Source: Bog-793 sp963823945
Lineage (GTDB): Bacteria; Actinomycetota; Acidimicrobiia; Acidimicrobiales; Bog-793
Reading direction: 5' to 3'
Assembly (NCBI GenBank): GCA_963823945.1
Contig: CAWGNK010000005.1
Span: 248,001-312,000 of the forward strand
DNA: 64,000 bases
The translations under genes were made by a program, and so were the position numbers. Positions 59,996 to 64,000 of the stretch are shown in pieces (the first letter of the stretch is position 1; every line of letters begins with the position of its first letter). Below the pieces are notes generated by a model. It was not told the origin of the DNA. It saw only the letters and a program-made list of their open reading frames with translations, and did not search any database.

Positions 59996-60086
59996 GACCC
60001 CGCCCGGTCACGGGCGGTCGGCAAAGGTCCTAGGGTGTACGTCGCACTGGTGACGGCGGCCAGGCCCGCAAGGCGAGGAGTGTCCG

Positions 60087-60251
60087 GTGGCGAAGAACGA
60101 GAAGCGGATCAAGGTCACCCTCGAGTGCGAGGTGTGCAAGCGCCGCAACTACATCACGACGAAGAACAAGCAGAACGACCGCGAGCGCATCGAGATGCGC
60201 AAGTACTGCCGCTTCGACAAGCAGCACACCCTGCACAAAGAGACCCGCTAA
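60087..60251 (+). CDS. rpmG: 50S ribosomal protein L33
   Basis: 54-aa large-subunit protein near the tRNA exit site: AKNEKRIKVTLECEVCKRRNY, then ITTKNKQNDRERIEMRKY and ending HTLHKETR. The zinc-ribbon form has four Cys; here CEVC and one later Cys (KYCRFDKQH) remain and the fourth ligand position is Asp, so zinc binding is doubtful. GTG start at 60087, after CAAGGCGAGGAG. Between tRNA-Met and tRNA-Trp; the order rpmG-tRNA-Trp-secE is typical. Confidence 0.93.
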   Translation: MAKNEKRIKVTLECEVCKRRNYITTKNKQNDRERIEMRKYCRFDKQHTLHKETR

Positions 60252-60418
60252 GGGCGGGCGGCCGCCTCGCCGTCGCCGGAATCGGCGGCCGGCTGGGTGC
60301 CGCCTGGCGCGCCACGTGAGGCTCCTCGATGGAAGCCCAGGTTCGGCCCGGTGCTAACGTCATACGGCCCAAGGCGGTGCGGCACGTGCGCGCCGGTATG
60401 GATGTGCGCGTCGCTTCT

Positions 60419-60491
60419 AGGGCAGTAGCTCAATTGGCAGAGCACCGGTCTCCAAAACCGGCGGTTGGGGGTTCGAGTCCCTCCTGCCCTG
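60419..60491 (+). tRNA. tRNA-Trp (anticodon CCA)
   Basis: Acceptor AGGGCAG / CTGCCCT, discriminator G at 60491. Anticodon stem CCGGT/ACCGG with anticodon CCA. The 3' end lies 28 bases before secE, a usual linkage. Confidence 0.96.
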
Positions 60492-60519
60492 CTCACCTGC
60501 CCAACTGAAGGACGATGGA

Positions 60520-60831
60520 GTGAACAGACAGACGAGGCGGCTCCTCCAGAGACAAGGTCAGCTCGGAGCCGATGGGACGCCCGCGGCGCGGCGCGCCCCG
60601 TCGACGGTGACCCACCGGCCGGCCGAACGCGAGAAGGTCGGGATCGGTCGCCGGGTCGGCACCTTCCTGAGGGAGGTCCGCTCCGAGCTGTCGAAGGTCC
60701 TCTGGCCGCGGCGGGACGAGGTCGTGACGTACTCGACGGTCGTGCTGACGACGCTCATCTTCATCGCGCTCTTGATCTTCGGGCTGAACTACGTGTTCGC
60801 ACGGGGCGTGATCCACCTCTTCCCGAAGTGA
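60520..60831 (+). CDS. secE: preprotein translocase subunit SecE
   Basis: 103-aa single-helix member of SecYEG that clamps SecY. Conserved cytosolic amphipathic part RVGTFLREVRSELSKVLWPRRDEV is followed by one membrane helix (VVLTTLIFIALLIFGLNYVF). An extra N-terminal charged segment of about 40 aa is common in actinobacteria. GTG at 60520, after AAGGA. Followed by nusG as in most bacteria. Confidence 0.95.
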   Translation: MNRQTRRLLQRQGQLGADGTPAARRAPSTVTHRPAEREKVGIGRRVGTFLREVRSELSKVLWPRRDEVVTYSTVVLTTLIFIALLIFGLNYVFARGVIHLFPK

Positions 60832-60948
60832 GGGAGCGGCGCGCGGGTGGTTGCCGGGGACGGCGGGGACCGGGTCCGGTGATCGGCGACAACGAGATGG
60901 CGAGGCCCGGGTGCGGGTGAGGCAAGGGAACGACAGGCGACGAGGGCG

Positions 60949-61815
60949 ATGACGACCGACGCACACGACGACGAGACGGGTGACGTGCTCGCCTCGACCG
61001 GGTTCGGCGAGGTGGAGTGGTTCGATGCCGCCCCGGTCCCGCCGGCCGACAAGGCGCCCGAGGCCGAGACCGACGGGGCCCCGGTCGAGGTTCCCGTGGC
61101 CGAGACCGACGCGGCCCCGGCCGAGGAGCCGGAGCCCGAGACCGGGCAGCCCACGGGCGAGACCCCCGACGACGCGACGCCGCCCGAGCCCGACGAAGCC
61201 GGTACCGAACCCTCCGAGGACGAGTTCGACGAGCTCGTCGAGTTCGAGGCGCCGCGGCCACCGAGTCCCTACGACCGTCCGGGCGAGTGGTTCGTCGTCC
61301 ACACCTACGCCGGCTACGAGAACAAGGTGAAGTCGAACGTCGAGAGCCGGATCGCCTCCATGAACATGGAGGAGCGCATCTACGAGGTCGTCATCCCGAT
61401 GGAGGAGGTCGTCGAGTTCAAGGGCGGCAAGAAGGTCACCGTGCAGCGGAAGGTCTTCCCGGGCTACCTGCTGTGCCGGTGCGAGCTCGACGACGACTCC
61501 TGGTCGGTGATCCGCCAGACCCCGGGGGTGACGAGCTTCGTCGGCCCCGGCACGAAGCCGACGCCGCTGTCTCGGGCCGAGGTCGAAGGCATCCTCCAGG
61601 TCCGGGAGGAGGGCGCCGAGAGCCCGCGGGCGCGGCGTCCCCGCCTCGAGCACGAGGTCGGCGAGACGGTGCGCGTGAAGGAGGGGCCGTTCGCCGATTT
61701 CACCGGCGAGGTCGCCGAGATCAACGAGGACCAGCTGAAGCTGAAGGTCCTCGTCAACATCTTCGGGCGGGAGACGCCCGTCGAGCTGGATTTCAGTCAG
61801 GTCGCGAAGCTCTAG
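60949..61815 (+). CDS. nusG: transcription termination/antitermination protein NusG
   Basis: 288-aa. NGN domain from about residue 110 (GEWFVVHTYAGYENKVKSN), with VQRKVFPGYLLCRCE; KOW domain at the end (GETVRVKEGPFADFTGEVAEIN). It binds RNA polymerase and couples to ribosome or Rho. About 105 N-terminal residues are an acidic, Pro/Ala/Glu-rich extension, longer than usual even for actinobacteria. ATG at 60949; 25 bases before rplK. Confidence 0.95.
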   Translation: MTTDAHDDETGDVLASTGFGEVEWFDAAPVPPADKAPEAETDGAPVEVPVAETDAAPAEEPEPETGQPTGETPDDATPPEPDEAGTEPSEDEFDELVEFEAPRPPSPYDRPGEWFVVHTYAGYENKVKSNVESRIASMNMEERIYEVVIPMEEVVEFKGGKKVTVQRKVFPGYLLCRCELDDDSWSVIRQTPGVTSFVGPGTKPTPLSRAEVEGILQVREEGAESPRARRPRLEHEVGETVRVKEGPFADFTGEVAEINEDQLKLKVLVNIFGRETPVELDFSQVAKL

Positions 61816-61840
61816 GTTCGCAGCGAGAGGAAAACGTTCC

Positions 61841-62269
61841 ATGGCCCGTAGGCGAGTCACCGCCGTCGTCAAGATCCAGCTCCCCGCCGGGGCGGCGACA
61901 CCCGCGCCCCCGGTCGGGACGGCCCTCGGGCCCCACGGCGTCCAGACGATGGAGTTCTGCAAGCAGTACAACGCGGCCACCGAGTCGAAGCGGGGCACGA
62001 TCATCCCGGTCGAGATCACGATCTACGAGGACCGCACGTTCAGCTTCATCCTGAAGACCCCGCCGACGACCGTGCTTCTGCGCGAGGCGGCCGGGCTCGA
62101 GAAGGGCACCGGTCTCGCGGGGCGCGAGCAGGTCGGCACGATCACCGAGGAGCAGCTGGCCGAGATCGCCAAGACCAAGCTCCCCGATCTCAACGCCAAC
62201 GATCTCGAGGCCGCGAAACTGCAGGTCGAAGGCACGGCACGGTCGATGGGCATCACCGTCTCGCGCTGA
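61841..62269 (+). CDS. rplK: 50S ribosomal protein L11
   Basis: 142-aa protein of the GTPase-associated centre, binding 23S rRNA and affecting RelA signalling. Conserved TAVVKIQLPAGAATPAPPVG, GPHGVQTMEFCKQYN and the PPTTVLLREAAG region are full length. ATG at 61841, AGAGGA upstream. Second translation gene after nusG, operon with rplA. Confidence 0.97.
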   Translation: MARRRVTAVVKIQLPAGAATPAPPVGTALGPHGVQTMEFCKQYNAATESKRGTIIPVEITIYEDRTFSFILKTPPTTVLLREAAGLEKGTGLAGREQVGTITEEQLAEIAKTKLPDLNANDLEAAKLQVEGTARSMGITVSR

Positions 62270-62306
62270 GCGGACGGCGGCGACAGAAAGACAGAGGACG
62301 GAAGCG

Positions 62307-63032
62307 ATGTCGAAAAAGGGCAAGCGGTTTGTCGACGCACTGAAGCGGCTGAACCGCGAGCGGCTCTACTCGCCGGCCGAGGCGGTTGACCTCGTGAAGA
62401 GTCTCGCGACGGCGAAGTTCGACGAGACGATCGAGCTCGCGGTACGCCTCGGCGTCGACCCGCGCCGCGCCGAGCAGATCGTGCGCGGATCGCTGAGCCT
62501 GCCCGCCGGGACCGGCCGCACCGTCCGGGTCGCCGTGTTCGCGGCCGGCGAGCCAGCCGCCGCGGCGAGGGCAGCCGGGGCCGACGTCGTCGGGGCCGAC
62601 GACCTGGTCACCCGGGTCGAGAAGGAGGGCTTCCTCGACTTCGACGTGGCGATCGCGACCCCCGACCTGATGTCCCAGGTCGGGCGGCTCGGCCGCATCC
62701 TCGGGCCCCGCGGCCTGATGCCGAACCCGAAGACCGGGACGGTGACGGCCGACGTCGCGGCGGCGGTGGCCGAGTTCCGCGGCGGTCGCGTCGAGTACCG
62801 GACCGATCGGACCGGGAACATCAACCTCCGGGTCGGCAAGGCGTCCTTCGACCGTGTCCAGCTGCTCGAGAACGTCCGCGCGGTGCTCGACGAGCTGCAG
62901 CGGGTCAAGCCGGCGACCGCCAAGGGCAAGTACGTGCGCTCGGTGACGCTGGCGTCGACGATGGGACCCGGCGTGCCGATCGACACGACCCGGATCCGGA
63001 TCACGGACGAGGACCTCGTCGCGACGGCGTAG
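62307..63032 (+). CDS. rplA: 50S ribosomal protein L1
   Basis: 241-aa L1-stalk protein that helps tRNA leave the E-site and can repress its own operon mRNA. Typical motifs: KGKRFVDALKRLNRE, DETIELAVRLGVDPRRAEQ, LGPRGLMPNPKTGTVT and FRGGRVEYRTDRTGNI. ATG at 62307 with GGAAG upstream. Stop TAG, followed by the rplJ leader. Confidence 0.97.
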   Translation: MSKKGKRFVDALKRLNRERLYSPAEAVDLVKSLATAKFDETIELAVRLGVDPRRAEQIVRGSLSLPAGTGRTVRVAVFAAGEPAAAARAAGADVVGADDLVTRVEKEGFLDFDVAIATPDLMSQVGRLGRILGPRGLMPNPKTGTVTADVAAAVAEFRGGRVEYRTDRTGNINLRVGKASFDRVQLLENVRAVLDELQRVKPATAKGKYVRSVTLASTMGPGVPIDTTRIRITDEDLVATA

Positions 63033-63054
63033 TGCGACCCGCGCCGGGCCGTGT

Positions 63055-63220
63055 AACCTGTCTGCCGACAAGCGGGCGAGAGCCCGCACGAGCCTGAGAC
63101 ATCCGGTGCGCTGTCACGCGCGTAAAGGGCGAGAGCCCGCCTGACGAGGCAAGCAGCACCACCGCTTCCCCGTCTCGCCGTGCGCCACGCGCCGTACAGC
63201 CGGCCAGTCCGGAGGGAGCG
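63055..63220 (+). promoter_or_regulatory. candidate L10-type leader upstream of rplJ
   Basis: About 190 noncoding bases separate rplA from rplJ. They contain the exact 14-base repeat GGGCGAGAGCCCGC twice (63074-63087 and 63127-63140), each forming a GAGA-capped hairpin (for example GCGGGC/GCCCGC at 63072-63087). L10(L12)4 binds a structured leader at this position in most bacteria to repress rplJL; I infer the same here. Confidence 0.5.
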
Positions 63221-63223
63221 AAC

Positions 63224-64000
63224 GTGGAGACTGAACTGCGCACGCCACGGCCGGAGAAGGTCGCGGTCGTCGACGACGTGCGAGCCCGGCTGAGTTCCGC
63301 CAGCGCGACCATCGTCACCGAGTACCGGGGCCTCTCCGTCGCCCAGCTCCAGGTCCTGCGGCGGTCGCTCGCCGCGGCCGGGGGCGAGTACCGCGTCTAC
63401 AAGAACACGCTGGCCCGGCGGGCCGCCCACGAGAGCGGTCTCGACTCGCTCGAAGAACTGCTCGACGGCCCCACCGCCCTCGCGTTCGTCACCGGTGACG
63501 TCTCCTCGGTCGCCAAGGCGCTGAAGGAGTTCGCCCGGACGAACCCGAAGCTCGTCGTGAAAGGGGCGCTGGTCGGGAGTGGGATGTTCGACGCCGCGCA
63601 GACCTCGGCGCTCGCCGACCTGCCCTCGCGCGACGTCCTGCTCGCCCAGATCGCCGGCGCGCTCGCCGCGCCGATGCAGGCCTTCGCCGGGCTGCTCAAG
63701 GCGCTGCCGCGCAAGTTCGCCTACGGGCTGGCGGCGCTGATCGAGCAGCGGGGCGGCGTCGCGGTGGCCCCCGAGCCGGTCGCCGAAGAGGCCCCCGCCG
63801 GGACAGAGGCCGAGCCGGGCCCGGAGCCCGAAGAGGCGGCCGCACCGGTTGCGGCCGAGGCGATTGTGGAGCCCGACGCGGCCGAGGCCGCGACCGACAC
63901 GGCCGAGGCCGTGACCGTCGCCGCCGAGTCCGAGCCCGTCGTCGCCGAGTCCGAGCCCGCCGGGGAGCCGGCCGGGACTGACGAGTCCGGCGCCACCGGC
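63224..64000 (+). CDS. rplJ: 50S ribosomal protein L10 (runs off the window)
   Basis: Base of the L7/L12 stalk. N-terminal half is canonical: VAVVDDVRARLSSASATIV, TEYRGLSVAQLQVLRRSL, YRVYKNTLARRAA and GPTALAFVTGDV. Residue about 165 on is a long acidic Ala/Glu/Pro tail (APEPVAEEAPAG...), still open at the window's end, so total length exceeds 259 aa; usual L10 is about 170-180. GTG at 63224, GGAGGGAG upstream. rplL should follow. Confidence 0.95.
   Translation, partial: METELRTPRPEKVAVVDDVRARLSSASATIVTEYRGLSVAQLQVLRRSLAAAGGEYRVYKNTLARRAAHESGLDSLEELLDGPTALAFVTGDVSSVAKALKEFARTNPKLVVKGALVGSGMFDAAQTSALADLPSRDVLLAQIAGALAAPMQAFAGLLKALPRKFAYGLAALIEQRGGVAVAPEPVAEEAPAGTEAEPGPEPEEAAAPVAAEAIVEPDAAEAATDTAEAVTVAAESEPVVAESEPAGEPAGTDESGATG

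Overview
The window is very GC-rich, chromosomal DNA from an actinomycete-like bacterium. Several things point to Actinomycetota: a bS22/COX24-type mini ribosomal protein, an MshA-type mycothiol glycosyltransferase, MptB-type mannosyltransferase, Ni-superoxide dismutase with its SodX protease, the rex-hemA-hemCD-hemB-hemL order, a geranylgeranyl-reductase gene divergent from a complete nuoA-N operon, and many GTG/TTG starts. Class Acidimicrobiia is my best guess, but no rRNA is present to confirm it. TAG, TGA and TAA all serve as ordinary stops.

Layout. 1-2.8 kb: end of ksgA (frameshifted), ispE, a bS22-like mini-gene on the minus strand, and an hsp20/hspR-like heat-shock pair. 2.9-6.4 kb (minus): a secreted multidomain protein with an Ig-like domain, six identical 88-aa repeats, a second Ig-like domain and a G1 glutamic peptidase, cut in two by one in-frame TAG. 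6.8-10.7 kb: tRNA-Gln, a YefM/YoeB toxin-antitoxin pair, a hydroxyacid dehydrogenase/glycerate kinase pair and a truncated hemoglobin. 10.9-17.0 kb (minus): an oligopeptide ABC importer with a fused permease-ATPase. 17.3-25.5 kb: small basic protein, GH3 hydrolase, cold-shock protein, uppP, PIG-L deacetylase, DksA-like protein, sodN/sodX, mshA, proC and an excisionase-type HTH protein. 25.5-27.0 kb: an IS110-family insertion with a structured noncoding flank.

27.1-33.3 kb is the redox/tetrapyrrole block: Rex (frameshifted), HemA, fused HemC-HemD, HemB and HemL (frameshifted), which together make uroporphyrinogen III from glutamyl-tRNA. 33.3-50.1 kb is respiratory: menaquinone-type reductase and all 14 Complex I subunits in one tightly overlapping operon. 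50.1-59.7 kb is mixed: YajQ, tRNA-Tyr, an MFS exporter, a small autoregulated-looking HTH/Clp-N pair, a YwaF-type membrane protein, a YfhO-like membrane protein, MptB and a GNAT acetyltransferase. 59.8-64.0 kb is the translation/secretion block: tRNA-Thr, tRNA-Met, rpmG, tRNA-Trp, secE, nusG, rplK, rplA, an L10-type leader and rplJ running off the end.

Three conserved genes (ksgA, rex, hemL) each carry one single-base frameshift and one gene carries a single-base nonsense codon. In an otherwise intact genome region this suggests at least some sequence errors, so the reading frames should be confirmed before biological weight is put on them. The most interesting loci are the G1-peptidase repeat protein, the leaderless HTH/Clp-N operon with twin operators, and the IS110 noncoding end.
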